Origin: Brevundimonas vesicularis
GTDB taxonomy: Bacteria; Pseudomonadota; Alphaproteobacteria; Caulobacterales; Caulobacteraceae
Length of the DNA stretch: 64,000 nt
Assembly: GCF_027886425.1 (NCBI RefSeq)
Contig: NZ_CP115671.1
Span: forward strand, 434,001 to 498,000
Direction: 5' to 3'
The notes under the pieces were generated by a model. That model searched no databases. It worked only from the letters and a program-made list of their open reading frames with translations, and was not told where the DNA came from. The first letter of the stretch is position 1. Each line of letters begins with the position of its first letter. Shown here piece after piece: positions 8,067 to 16,929 of this stretch. A program made the translations under genes and the position numbers.

Positions 8067-9871
8067 GCCTGTTCTCGGACCACGCGTTCGAGGACGGCCA
8101 GGGGCAACGATCCGTTCTCCAACACCTTGTCATGGAAGGCGCGCAGATCGAAGCCGGGCTGGCCTTCGGCCTCTTTGCGCAGGCGCGCGATGACAGTGTG
8201 GCCGACCTTGTACGCGCAGGCCTGGCCGGGCCAGACGCAGTATCGGTTGATCTCGCTGTTGGACGCATCCAACGGCTTGGCGCCCGAGGCCGCCATATAG
8301 TCAACCGCCTGTTCACGGCTCCAGCGCTCGGAATGCAGGCCCGTGTCCACAACCAATCGCACGGCGCGGAACAGATAGGACATCAGGAAGCCGACCCGAC
8401 CCAATGGATTATCGGCATAGACATCCAGATCGTCAGCCGCCACCGCTTCGGCATACAGGGCCCAGCCTTCATTATAGGCCGAGAAGCCCCCCGCCCTTCG
8501 CCATTGCGGCAGTTCGCCGGACTCGCGCTGCAGCGCGACCTGAAGATGATGCCCCGGCGACGCCTCATGATAGGTCAGGGTCGGCAAGGCGAAGCGCGGC
8601 CAGTTTCCGGTGTCGCGCAGGTTGATGTAGTAGGCGCCCGGCCGCGATCCATCCAGCGGCGGTCCCTGATAGTAACCGCCCGGCGCGCCCGACTGGATCG
8701 AGACCGGCACGCGCCGAATCTCGACGTGGGATTTGGGCAGGCGGCCGAACACCTGCGGCAGCTTCGGCTCAAGATCGGCGACCAGCGTGTTCAGCCAGGC
8801 CAGCAGTTCGGCCTTGCCCGCATCGGTATTGGCGAACAGTTGGGCCGGTTCCTTGTTCAGAGCCTGGATGCGTTCGCCGACCGTGCCGCGCGTATAGCCC
8901 TGCGCCTTCAGGATGGCGTCGATCTCGGCGCTAATCTCGGCGACCTGTTCGCGACCCAGCGCGTGAATTTCCTTGGCCGTCAAAGTTGTGGTCGTATTGG
9001 CCTTCAGCCCGGCGGCGTAGAAGGCCTCGCCGTCCGGCAAGCGCCAGACCCCGGCTTCGTGGGTGGCGCGTGGGCGCAGGGCCTCCAAAGCTTCGATCTG
9101 GGCGGCCAGGGCCGGCTTGACCTTCTGGTTGACGATAGCGGCGGCGCGGGCGTCATAGCCGGTCAGGTTCAGCCCGGCGGTCTTGCGCGCCAAAGACTTC
9201 AGCATGGCGAGATCGGCGGCGGGCGTGTCGTGCAGGGTGCGAATCTGCGGCAGCATCCGGTCGATGATGAAGTCCGGCGGAATGACGCCCAGACCTGCGT
9301 CCTCCTGGATTTTGGCCGTCTCGCCGTCCAGCACGCCAGAGAAAGCCTCCAGCCGCGACAGGAAGGCGTCGGCGCCCGCCGCGTCCTCGATCCGGTGCTG
9401 GTTGTCGAGGAAGTCGGGCGTGCTGAAATAGGCGCCCGACAGCTGGGTCACGACATAGGGCGTCGGCCGCCCCGGTCCCGCCCCATAGTCGAAGCGCGCC
9501 GTCTGCGCGGCCGTCTCGGCTCCGAAGGCCGCGATGGCGTAGTTCAGCGCCCCGGCGGGCGACAGGCCGCTCTGGTCGAAGGCGTCCAACTGCGCCCAGC
9601 GGCTCACAGCCTTCTGACGATCCTTGCGGATGGCGGCCGGTCCGGCTTCGCTGAGTTTTGCAGAAAGCCCCGCCCGCGCGCCGCGGTCCAGGCCAAGGTT
9701 GGTCGCACCCTCCGGATTTTCGTCGATGTCTGCTTCGAACCAGCCGTCCAGCAGGCTGTTAAGGCGTCCGTCCGCATCGGCGGCGGTCGTCTGGGTCTGG
9801 GCCTGCGCTGCGGCGGGGGCGACCGCAGCCGTGGCGGCGGCGGTCAGCAGAAGTCGGCGACGATCGATCAT
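8063..9871 (-). CDS. Secreted DUF885 hydrolase/peptidase-like protein
   Basis: A 602-residue exported protein of the DUF885 family, thought to contain zinc-dependent peptidases; substrate unknown. It begins MIDRRRLLLTAAATAAVAPAAAQA, a Tat-like or Sec signal. The putative metal-binding motif HEASPGHH starts at His435 and is followed by YNEGWALYAE. The ATG at 9871 was chosen because it starts the signal peptide; the longer open frame to 10096 runs into the upstream paralogue. It is the second of two tandem DUF885 genes, and the stop is shared tail-to-tail with the flavoprotein gene. Confidence 0.88.
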   Translation of the reverse strand: MIDRRRLLLTAAATAAVAPAAAQAQTQTTAADADGRLNSLLDGWFEADIDENPEGATNLGLDRGARAGLSAKLSEAGPAAIRKDRQKAVSRWAQLDAFDQSGLSPAGALNYAIAAFGAETAAQTARFDYGAGPGRPTPYVVTQLSGAYFSTPDFLDNQHRIEDAAGADAFLSRLEAFSGVLDGETAKIQEDAGLGVIPPDFIIDRMLPQIRTLHDTPAADLAMLKSLARKTAGLNLTGYDARAAAIVNQKVKPALAAQIEALEALRPRATHEAGVWRLPDGEAFYAAGLKANTTTTLTAKEIHALGREQVAEISAEIDAILKAQGYTRGTVGERIQALNKEPAQLFANTDAGKAELLAWLNTLVADLEPKLPQVFGRLPKSHVEIRRVPVSIQSGAPGGYYQGPPLDGSRPGAYYINLRDTGNWPRFALPTLTYHEASPGHHLQVALQRESGELPQWRRAGGFSAYNEGWALYAEAVAADDLDVYADNPLGRVGFLMSYLFRAVRLVVDTGLHSERWSREQAVDYMAASGAKPLDASNSEINRYCVWPGQACAYKVGHTVIARLRKEAEGQPGFDLRAFHDKVLENGSLPLAVLERVVREQA

Positions 9872-9948
9872 GCGGCAACTCTCAAAGGGCGGACGCGTCG
9901 CGCCGACGTGTCCCGATCCTCTTCGCCGGCCCGGCGCGGCCGCCGTGC

Positions 9949-11781
9949 TCAGGCCTGGGTCGCGACCCAGCCGTCGACGATCCGCTCCAGCACCGACAGG
10001 GGCACGCCGCCGGCGGCGAGCGCCGTGTCGTGGAAGCCCTTGATGTCGAACCTGGGTCCCAGGGTCGTCTTGGCCTTTTCGCGAAGGCGGACCCATTCGT
10101 TGTGACCGACCTTGTAGGCGCAGGCTTGGCCCGGCCAGCCGCAGTAGCGTTCGACCTCGGACGTCGCCGCGCCTTCCTGATCGCCATAGGCCTCCATCAT
10201 GTAGCGGATGCCCTGTTCGCGGCTCCAGCCCTTGGAATGGATGCCGGTGTCGACCACCAGGCGCGCGGCGCGGAACATCAGCGATTGCAGGTAGCCGATC
10301 TGACCCACCGGATCGTTCTCATAGGCGCCCAGCTCGTCGGCCAGCTGTTCGGCGTACAGCCCCCAGCCCTCGACGTAGGACGAGAAGCCCAGCAGGTTCA
10401 TCAGCAGCGGCGCCGACTCGCTCTCCTGCTGCAAGCTGATCTGCAGATGGTGGCCCGGCGTCGCCTCGTGATAGGTCAGGGTCGGCAGGGTCCAGGACGG
10501 CCATTCCGCCGTGTCCTTCAGATTGATCCAGTATATGCCGGGCCGCGTCCCATCCAGGCTGGGCGAGTTGTAATAGCCCATCGGCGCGCCGGCCTCGATC
10601 TCGGGCGGCACCCGCTTGATCTCGACCTTGGCCTTGGGCAGGCGGCCGAAGGCGTTGGGCAGGCGGGCCTGCATGTCGGCCATCTGGGCGTTCAGCTTGG
10701 CGATCAGCTCGGCCTTGCCGGCGTCGGTGTTGGCGTAGACGTATTTGGGATCGTCCCCCAGGGCCTTGATCCGCTCGGCGACCGAACCCTGCGTCAGGCC
10801 TTGCGCCTTCAGCAACACATCGGCGCGCGCCGTCAGATCGGCCATCTGTTCCACGCCGGTGCTGTGGATCTCGTCGGCGGTCAGCCGGGTCGTGGTGATG
10901 TAGCGTAGGCTATTGGCGTAATACTGCTCGCCCTGCGGCAGGCGGCGCACCGAGGCCTCGTGCACGGCGTTCGGTTGGGCTGCCTTCAGCACGGCGTTCT
11001 GGGCGGCCAGGGCCGGATAGACCCGCTCGGTCACAAGCCGTTCGACCTGGGCGCCCCAGTCGCCGGTTAGGCCCTTGGCGCGGGCCCGATCCACGACCGA
11101 CTGGGTCAGGGGCGAGGTCGCCGCGGGGGTCGCCAGGACGCCGTCCTGCTGGCGGATCGCCTTGGCCAGGATGAAGTCGGGCGGGATGACGCCCAGCGCA
11201 TAGTCTTCCTTCAATCGATCCGTCTCGGCCAGCAGCACGTCCGCGAAGGCGTTGACGCGGGCGACATAGGCGTCGGCGTCGGCGGCCGTCTCGATGGTGT
11301 GCTGGTTGGCCAGGAAGTCAGGCGTGGACTGATAGGCGCCGCCCTGCTGGCTGACGCGGTACGGATTGGGCCAGCCGCCTTGGCCGTAGGGGATGTCGTA
11401 GGTGGCGATCACCCCGTCCAGATTCTGGGTCAGGCTGTCGTAGTAGTTGGCGTTGCGGGCATCGAGTTTAGAGCGGTCGATGCGGGACAGTTCGGCGCGT
11501 TGGCGACGCGTGAAGGCGCGCTGGTCGTCTTCCTCGGCGCGTGTCGGAACGGTCAGTTTGGACTTGGCGGCGGCGCGGTCGCCCTTGTCCAGGCCGAACA
11601 TGGTGACGACCTCGGGGCTCTTATCCAGCGTCTGCTCGAACGTGGCGTCCATGAAGGTTTTGAGTTGGGCGGCGGCGTCGCCCTGCGATGCCCCGGCCTG
11701 ACGCGCGAAGGCGGGTCCGCCCACGGCGACGAGACCGGCGCCCAAGGCGGCGGACTGAAGAAGACGACGACGATCGAACAT
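9949..11781 (-). CDS. Secreted DUF885 hydrolase/peptidase-like protein (paralogue)
   Basis: A 610-residue exported DUF885 protein. The N terminus MFDRRRLLQSAALGAGLVAV...AFA looks like a Tat signal (RRRLLQ). The HEATPGHH motif begins at His438, followed by YVEGWGLYAEQLADELG. Blocks shared with the downstream gene include YYANTDAGKAEL-type and WPGQACAYKVGH segments, so the pair arose by tandem duplication. 77 bp separate the two genes, compatible with one transcript. A terminator of pnp lies just upstream (11868-11905), so the promoter should be within 11782-11870. Confidence 0.88.
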   Translation of the reverse strand: MFDRRRLLQSAALGAGLVAVGGPAFARQAGASQGDAAAQLKTFMDATFEQTLDKSPEVVTMFGLDKGDRAAAKSKLTVPTRAEEDDQRAFTRRQRAELSRIDRSKLDARNANYYDSLTQNLDGVIATYDIPYGQGGWPNPYRVSQQGGAYQSTPDFLANQHTIETAADADAYVARVNAFADVLLAETDRLKEDYALGVIPPDFILAKAIRQQDGVLATPAATSPLTQSVVDRARAKGLTGDWGAQVERLVTERVYPALAAQNAVLKAAQPNAVHEASVRRLPQGEQYYANSLRYITTTRLTADEIHSTGVEQMADLTARADVLLKAQGLTQGSVAERIKALGDDPKYVYANTDAGKAELIAKLNAQMADMQARLPNAFGRLPKAKVEIKRVPPEIEAGAPMGYYNSPSLDGTRPGIYWINLKDTAEWPSWTLPTLTYHEATPGHHLQISLQQESESAPLLMNLLGFSSYVEGWGLYAEQLADELGAYENDPVGQIGYLQSLMFRAARLVVDTGIHSKGWSREQGIRYMMEAYGDQEGAATSEVERYCGWPGQACAYKVGHNEWVRLREKAKTTLGPRFDIKGFHDTALAAGGVPLSVLERIVDGWVATQA

Positions 11782-11867
11782 GGAACGGCCCCTCGAAACT
11801 TGGATGCGGCAATGGAAACCGCATGGGCCGAAGCGGCAAGTGAAATCGCGGACAGCCGTTGTGCGGC

Positions 11868-11905
11868 CCCAAAGAAAAAGGCCCGGCGGATCGCTCCGCC
11901 GGGCC
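11868..11905 (-). terminator. Rho-independent terminator of pnp
   Basis: On the minus strand an 11-bp perfect G/C stem (11880-11905) with a 4-nt loop is followed by TTTTTCTTT. It shares its loop and inner stem (GGAGCGATCC) with the icd terminator, a family resemblance of local terminators. Confidence 0.92.
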
Positions 11906-11930
11906 TCATCAGTCTTGGATGCGAGATCGC

Positions 11931-14165
11931 TTAGTCGCGACGACGACGTCCGCGATCGCCACCGCGATCCCCGCCGTCACGTTTCGGACGACCGCCGGTG
12001 TCTTCCGACAGGGGCTCTTCGCCGCGCTCGGCGCGCTCGGCGTTAATCTTGGCCGTCAGGTCTTCACCTGTGGCCTGATCGACGACCTTCATCGACAGCT
12101 TGGTCTTGCCGCGATCGTCGAAGCCCAGGAACTTGACCTTGACCTCTTGGCCTTCCGACAGGACGTCTGCCGGGTTGGCGACGCGTTCCAGTGCGATCTG
12201 GGACACGTGGACCAGGCCGTCCTTGGCGCCGAAGAAGTTCACGAAGGCGCCGAAATCGACGACCTTGACGACCTTGCCGGAGTAGATGGTTCCGACTTCC
12301 GGCTCCGAGGCGATGGACTGGATCCAGGCCTTGGCGGCGTCGATCTTCTCCTGGTCGTTGGCGGCGACCTTGATGGTGCCGTCATCGCCGATGTCGATCT
12401 TGGCGCCGGTCTTTTCGACGATCTCGCGGATGACCTTGCCGCCCGAACCGATGACTTCACGGATCTTGTCGACGGGGATCTTGACCGTTTCGATCTTGGG
12501 CGCGTGTTCACCCAGTTCGGCGCGCGGCGCATCCATAGCCTTGGACATCTCGTCCAAGATGTGAAGGCGACCGGCCGAAGCCTGCGTCAGAGCCTGCTTC
12601 ATGATCTCCTTGGTGATGCCGGCGACCTTGATGTCCATCTGAAGGCTGGTGATGCCTTCCGATGTGCCGGCGACCTTGAAGTCCATGTCGCCCAGGTGGT
12701 CTTCGTCACCCAGGATGTCCGACAGGATGGCGAACTCGCCCGACGGCTCCAGGATCAGGCCCATGGCGATGCCCGAGACCGGACGGACCAGCGGCACGCC
12801 GGCGTCCATCAGGGCCAGCGACGAACCGCAGACCGTGGCCATCGAGGACGAGCCGTTCGACTCGGTGATCTCGGAGACCAGGCGGATGGTGTAGGGGAAG
12901 TCTTCCTTGGTCGGCAGCATCGGACGGATCGCGCGCCAGGCCAGCTTGCCGTGACCGATTTCGCGACGGCCGGGCGAACCCATACGGCCCGCTTCACCCA
13001 CCGAATAGGGGGGGAAGTTGTAGTGCAGCAGGAAGTTCTCTTTGTAGGTGCCCTGCAGGCTGTCGATGTACTGCTCGTCCTCGCCGGTCCCCAAGGTGGC
13101 GACGACCAGGGCCTGGGTTTCCCCACGCGTGAACAGGGCCGAACCGTGGGTGCGCGGCAGGACGCCGACTTCCGACACGATGGCGCGGACCTTGTCGAGG
13201 GCGCGGCCGTCGACGCGGTGCGCGTTCTCGATGATGTCGCGACGCAGGACTTCGGCTTCGCACTCCTTGAAGGCGGCCGAGAACTTGGAACCGTCGACGC
13301 CGTCAGGGTTCTCGTCGGTCTTCACCAGCTTGGCGGCGGCGGCTTTCTTGGCCGCGTCGACGCCCGAACGGCGCTCGTATTTGCCGGCGTGGGTGTAGGC
13401 GCTCTTGATGTCTTCGCCGACCAGCGACTTGATCGAGGCGACGACGTCGGAGTGGTCTTCGGCCTGGAAGTCGAAGGGCTCCTTGGCGGCGTGTTCAGCC
13501 AGTTCGATGATGGCGTCGATCACCGGCTGCATGCCCGCATGCGCGAACATCAGGGCCTCGAGCATCTTTTCTTCCGACAGCTCCTTGGCTTCGGATTCGA
13601 CCATCATCAGGGCGTCTTGCGTACCGGCGACCACCAGGTCGAGGTCCGAGGACGGGATCAGGTCGATGGCGGGGTTCAGCACCAGTTCGCCGTCGATCAG
13701 GCCGACGCGCGCGGCGCCGATGGGGCCCATGAAGGGGACGCCCGAGATGGTCAGGGCGGCCGAGGCGGCGACCATGCCCAGAACGTCGGGGTCGTTTTCC
13801 ATGTCGTGCTGCAGCACGGTCACGACGACCTGGGTCTCGTTCTTGAAGCCCTTGACGAACAGCGGGCGGATCGGACGGTCGATCAGGCGGGAAACCAGGG
13901 TTTCCTTCTCGGACGGACGGCCTTCACGCTTGAAGTAGCCGCCCGGGATCTTGCCGGCGGCGAAGGTCTTTTCCTGGTAGTTGACCGTCAGGGGGAAGAA
14001 ATCCAGGCCGGGCTTGGGCGCGCGGCCATAGACGACGGTGGCCAGAACCACGGTCTCGCCGTAGGTCGCCAGCACGGCGCCGTCGGCCTGGCGGGCGATG
14101 CGGCCCGTTTCCAGGGTCAGCGGGCGGCCGGCCCAGTCGATCGTCTTGCGTTTGATGTCGAACAT
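11931..14165 (-). CDS. pnp: Polyribonucleotide nucleotidyltransferase (PNPase)
   Basis: Phosphorolytic 3'-5' exoribonuclease and degradosome partner acting in mRNA and sRNA turnover. The 744-residue product has two RNase PH domains (first from MFDIKRKTIDWAGRPLTLETGRIARQ; second carrying NGSSSMATVCGSSLALMDAGVP), the KH domain (VDKIREVIGSGGKVIREIVEKTGAKIDI) and a C-terminal S1 domain (VGTIYSGKVVKVVDFGAFVNFFG). It ends in an Asp/Arg/Gly-rich tail (GGRPKRDGGDRGGDRGRRRRD), a common anchor for RNA or degradosome partners. It lies downstream of rpsO on the same strand but with a terminator-like hairpin between, so it probably has its own promoter plus read-through. Confidence 0.98.
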   Translation of the reverse strand: MFDIKRKTIDWAGRPLTLETGRIARQADGAVLATYGETVVLATVVYGRAPKPGLDFFPLTVNYQEKTFAAGKIPGGYFKREGRPSEKETLVSRLIDRPIRPLFVKGFKNETQVVVTVLQHDMENDPDVLGMVAASAALTISGVPFMGPIGAARVGLIDGELVLNPAIDLIPSSDLDLVVAGTQDALMMVESEAKELSEEKMLEALMFAHAGMQPVIDAIIELAEHAAKEPFDFQAEDHSDVVASIKSLVGEDIKSAYTHAGKYERRSGVDAAKKAAAAKLVKTDENPDGVDGSKFSAAFKECEAEVLRRDIIENAHRVDGRALDKVRAIVSEVGVLPRTHGSALFTRGETQALVVATLGTGEDEQYIDSLQGTYKENFLLHYNFPPYSVGEAGRMGSPGRREIGHGKLAWRAIRPMLPTKEDFPYTIRLVSEITESNGSSSMATVCGSSLALMDAGVPLVRPVSGIAMGLILEPSGEFAILSDILGDEDHLGDMDFKVAGTSEGITSLQMDIKVAGITKEIMKQALTQASAGRLHILDEMSKAMDAPRAELGEHAPKIETVKIPVDKIREVIGSGGKVIREIVEKTGAKIDIGDDGTIKVAANDQEKIDAAKAWIQSIASEPEVGTIYSGKVVKVVDFGAFVNFFGAKDGLVHVSQIALERVANPADVLSEGQEVKVKFLGFDDRGKTKLSMKVVDQATGEDLTAKINAERAERGEEPLSEDTGGRPKRDGGDRGGDRGRRRRD

Positions 14166-14340
14166 ATTTTGTCTTTCGTATCCCGGACGGCGTATTCCGT
14201 GCGGGGTCCCATCATGGGGCGGATGCGTCGGCGTTCAGTCCTTCGATCCAGAGGCCGCCGCGCCATCGCGACGACCGGGAGAGGACCGTCATGGCCCTCG
14301 CAGCTGCGCCGGTAAGTCCTGCGGCGCACAGGTCGTGTCT

Positions 14341-14380
14341 AGTTACACAACGAGGCGCGGACGTGACCGCCCGCGCCTCG
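14341..14380 (-). terminator. Probable terminator/attenuator between rpsO and pnp
   Basis: A 10-bp perfect inverted repeat (CGAGGCGCGG at 14351-14360, CCGCGCCTCG at 14371-14380) lies just past rpsO, followed on the minus strand by TTGTGTAACT. The weak U-tract suggests partial termination, which would allow some rpsO-pnp read-through as known in other bacteria. Confidence 0.6.
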
Positions 14381-14408
14381 AAAGCGTATTCTACACTGTT
14401 CCGACGCC

Positions 14409-14678
14409 TTAGCGGCGCAGGCCCAGTTTGGAGATGAGCGCCTGGTAGCGACCGGCGTCGACCTTGTTCAGGTGGTCGAGCAGGCGGCGACGTTGCGACA
14501 CCATCTTCAGAAGGCCACGACGCGAGTGGTTGTCCTTCTTGTGGGTCTTGAAGTGTTCGGTGAGGTTGGCGATGCGTTCCGACAGGATCGCGACCTGAAC
14601 CTCGGCCGAGCCGGTGTCGCCGGCGGAGCGGGCGTTATCGGCGATGATCTCGTGCTTGCGTTCAGCAGTAACCGACAT
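14409..14678 (-). CDS. rpsO: 30S ribosomal protein S15
   Basis: Primary 16S rRNA-binding protein of the small subunit platform. The 89-residue product has the normal length and core motifs (GDTGSAEVQVAILSERI, LTEHFKTHKKDNHSRRGL and KMVSQRRRLLDHLN). A good Shine-Dalgarno (AAGGGAG) precedes the ATG. It follows truB after 73 bp that contain hairpin repeat copy C, and precedes pnp. Confidence 0.98.
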   Translation of the reverse strand: MSVTAERKHEIIADNARSAGDTGSAEVQVAILSERIANLTEHFKTHKKDNHSRRGLLKMVSQRRRLLDHLNKVDAGRYQALISKLGLRR

Positions 14679-14695
14679 CGTAGTTCTCCCTTGGT

Positions 14696-14726
14696 GGCCT
14701 ACCGCGCTTTCGCGCTACTTGAGGCC
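14696..14726 (-). repeat. Hairpin repeat, copy C (31 nt), truB-rpsO spacer
   Basis: Sense-strand outer arms GGCCT/AGGCC, the conserved CAAGTA, an inner stem GCGC-GAAA-GCGC (one loop base more than the other copies) and GGT. It lies after the truB stop and ends 17 bp before the rpsO start codon. Confidence 0.8.
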
Positions 14727-14751
14727 GGGTTGGAGTCTCCTGATCAGGCGA

Positions 14752-15684
14752 TCAGGAAAGATTGAAAACGCGGTCGGGTTCTAGCCGGCCGGCCCGCAAC
14801 TGACACAGCGCGACGAGGGTCTGGCCCTGAAAGGCTGAAACCGTGCGCGAACCGCCGGTAAGACGATCCTTTAGGGTTTCCACCTGACGGGGGAGCAGAA
14901 CGATCGGGCGTCCCTGCCGAAGCGAGAAGGCGTCCTGTTCGTTCACGGCCAGTTCCGGGATGTCGTCCAGAGCGGTCGCGACGGCAAGCAAGCCTTCCGA
15001 GGCGGCGCCCCTATGCACCATTTCCTCCAGAGAATCCAGAGTGACGGCGTTTTGGGTGCTGAACGGCCCGACGCGCTCGCGTCTTAGGGCGCTGACATGA
15101 CCCTCGGCGCCGAGGGCGGCGGCCAGGTCGCGGGCCAGCGAGCGGACATAGACGCCCTTACCTGTGCGGATGGTCAGTTCCACGTGGTCGGCGTCCGGCG
15201 CATCCGTCACCTCGGCCGAATGGATCGTCACCCGGCGGGCCTGAAGCTCGAACTCCACGCCGTCGCGGGCCAGGTCATAGGCGCGGGCGCCGTCCACCTT
15301 GATCGCGGAAAAGCGGGGCGGCGTCTGGTCGATCTCGCCGACGAAGGCGGGCAGGGCGGCCTTCACCTGATCGACCGTTGGTCGCACGTCGGAGCGGGCG
15401 ATGATCTCGCCCTCGCGGTCCACGCTGTCGGTCGAGACGCCCCAGTTGATGGTGAAGCGATAGACCTTCTGCGCCTCCATCATCATCGGCACGGTCTTGG
15501 TCGCCTCGCCCAGCGCGATGGGCAGGATGCCACTGGCCAGCGGGTCGAGCGTTCCGGCGTGACCGGCCTTCTGGGCGTTGAACAGGCGACGGATGCGGCT
15601 GACGGCCTCGGTCGATCCCATCTCGAACGGCTTGTCCAGGCAGACCCAACCGTCGACGATGTCGCCCTTCTTCTTGCGAGCCAT
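14752..15684 (-). CDS. truB: tRNA pseudouridine(55) synthase
   Basis: Isomerises U55 in the T-loop of tRNAs to pseudouridine. The 310-residue product has the family layout: GWVCLDKPFEMGSTEAVSRIR, the catalytic motif GHAGTLDPLASGILP (catalytic Asp in TLDPLA, near residue 47), the RRVTIHSAE strand and VRSLARDLAAALG, with a C-terminal PUA-like region. The ATG at 15684 has no normal Shine-Dalgarno; the only purine-rich stretch is GGTAGG within hairpin repeat copy D, which fills the spacer to rbfA. Confidence 0.97.
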   Translation of the reverse strand: MARKKKGDIVDGWVCLDKPFEMGSTEAVSRIRRLFNAQKAGHAGTLDPLASGILPIALGEATKTVPMMMEAQKVYRFTINWGVSTDSVDREGEIIARSDVRPTVDQVKAALPAFVGEIDQTPPRFSAIKVDGARAYDLARDGVEFELQARRVTIHSAEVTDAPDADHVELTIRTGKGVYVRSLARDLAAALGAEGHVSALRRERVGPFSTQNAVTLDSLEEMVHRGAASEGLLAVATALDDIPELAVNEQDAFSLRQGRPIVLLPRQVETLKDRLTGGSRTVSAFQGQTLVALCQLRAGRLEPDRVFNLS

Positions 15685-15691
15685 TATGCTT

Positions 15692-15721
15692 GGCCTACCG
15701 CGCTTCGCGCTACTTGAGGCC
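15692..15721 (-). repeat. 30-nt hairpin repeat, copy D, fills the rbfA-truB spacer
   Basis: Sense-strand outer arms GGCCT/AGGCC, conserved CAAGTA and GGT, inner stem GCGC-GAA-GCGC. It begins 6 bases after the rbfA stop and ends 7 bases before the truB ATG, so it occupies almost the whole 43-bp spacer and contains the only purine-rich candidate ribosome-binding site (in GGTAGG). Confidence 0.85.
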
Positions 15722-15727
15722 GGAGGA

Positions 15728-16180
15728 TCACTGATCGCCCTCGTCGTCGCGGCGCTCCAGGTCGGCGCGGACGCGGGGGTCGTCGAACAGGCGGTCGATG
15801 TGGCTGGCGGCGTCGAAGCTTTCGTCGTGGCGGAACTTCAGATCGGGCGTGAACTTCATGTCCAGGCGGCGGCCCAGCTGGCCGCGCACGAACTTGGCGT
15901 GGACGTTCAGCGCCTTGATGATCTCGCTCTCATGGCCATTGGTCGGCGCGGCCTCGACCCCGGCGCCCAGAGGCTCGACGAAACAGGTGGCGTGTTTCAG
16001 GTCCGGCGACAGGCGCACTTCGGTCACGGTGATGGACACCCCGGCCAGGGCCTCGTCGCGGATATCCTCCTCGCGCAGGATGTCGACCAGGGCGTGACGG
16101 ATCAGCTCGCCGGCGCGCAGCTGGCGCTGGCTAGGTCCGGCGGGGCCGGAGGCGTTGCGGGTGTGTTGCTTGTGGGCCAT
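15728..16180 (-). CDS. rbfA: Ribosome-binding factor A
   Basis: Assists 30S maturation by binding near the 5' helix of 16S rRNA. The 150-residue product shows SQRQLRAGELIRHALVDILREEDI, the KH-like strand VSITVTEVRLSPDLKHATCFVEPL and LGRRLDMKFTPDLKFRHDESFD. The ATG at 16180 follows AAGGAGAGG at ideal spacing; the open frame to 16390 is not used. The usual upstream partner infB is absent here; the next upstream gene is a DUF2459 protein 65 bp away. Confidence 0.95.
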   Translation of the reverse strand: MAHKQHTRNASGPAGPSQRQLRAGELIRHALVDILREEDIRDEALAGVSITVTEVRLSPDLKHATCFVEPLGAGVEAAPTNGHESEIIKALNVHAKFVRGQLGRRLDMKFTPDLKFRHDESFDAASHIDRLFDDPRVRADLERRDDEGDQ

Positions 16181-16245
16181 CGGCCTCTCCTTCTTGTCCG
16201 CCCGCTGGGGATCGGACCCGGCCGGATAGGCGAAAGTCGGGCGGT

Positions 16246-16929
16246 CTAGTCCCGCAGCGGGGGTCTGTCCAGTTTTCGCGCCCGTTCGGCGGCCCGAACC
16301 GAGCGCATCACCTCGCCCGAGGTGATGGCCGGAACTGGACGGATCGCCACGCCGCCGGCGTTCAGGACACTGGCCGTCCAGTGATTGCACAGGTGCAGTA
16401 TGGAGAAGGTCTCGCGGCTGGCGAAGAAGCGCGCGTCGTCGCCGGGACGCAGGGCTGCGATGTGCGGCCGGCCGTTCGACAGATCAAGCGAGGCCTCGAC
16501 CCGCGCGGCCAGACGCTCGAAGCGGGCGCGGCTCAGGGTCAGGGCGGCGCTGTCTTCGCCATAGGTCAGGCGCGGATCGTCGTGTCGAGGGGCCAGCATC
16601 AGCACCGATCGATTGCCGGGATGCAGAAAGGCGCGCGCCCCGTCGGGCAGCCGATCCGAAATCGGCCGCTGATCGACGTAGAATTTCGCATCGCCCCAGC
16701 CGATCAAAATCCAGTCGCCGGGCGCCAAGGATTGGACTGCAAGCGCAAGAGGACCGCCGCGGCGTTCCAGCGCGGCGCGCGGCACGGCGATATCGGTGTG
16801 AAAGCCGTTGTCGAGCACCTGAATGACGACAGGGTCTGTCGCCGTCCCATCCGTCGCGCCCGGCCGGGTCCAGGTCAGAAGCGCGGCGACTAGTCCGGCC
16901 AAGGCCGCCAGCACCAGACCACGGATCAT
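16246..16929 (-). CDS. DUF2459 (TIGR02117-type) secreted/periplasmic protein
   Basis: A 227-residue protein with an N-terminal membrane/signal segment (MIRGLVLAALAGLVAALLTW) and the DUF2459 signatures VIQVLDNGFHTDIAVPRAAL, WILIGWGDAKFYVDQ, SRETFSILHLCNHWTASVLNAGG. The family is uncharacterised and sits in varied genomic contexts. The ATG at 16929 overlaps the stop of the upstream gene (ATGA), which defines the start and implies translational coupling. The product may work at the envelope with that upstream membrane protein. Confidence 0.85.
   Translation of the reverse strand: MIRGLVLAALAGLVAALLTWTRPGATDGTATDPVVIQVLDNGFHTDIAVPRAALERRGGPLALAVQSLAPGDWILIGWGDAKFYVDQRPISDRLPDGARAFLHPGNRSVLMLAPRHDDPRLTYGEDSAALTLSRARFERLAARVEASLDLSNGRPHIAALRPGDDARFFASRETFSILHLCNHWTASVLNAGGVAIRPVPAITSGEVMRSVRAAERARKLDRPPLRD

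Noticed and set aside
11859..14315. 818-codon open frame antisense to pnp
   Set aside because: High-GC shadow frame; it has no family motif and overlaps a certain gene entirely.
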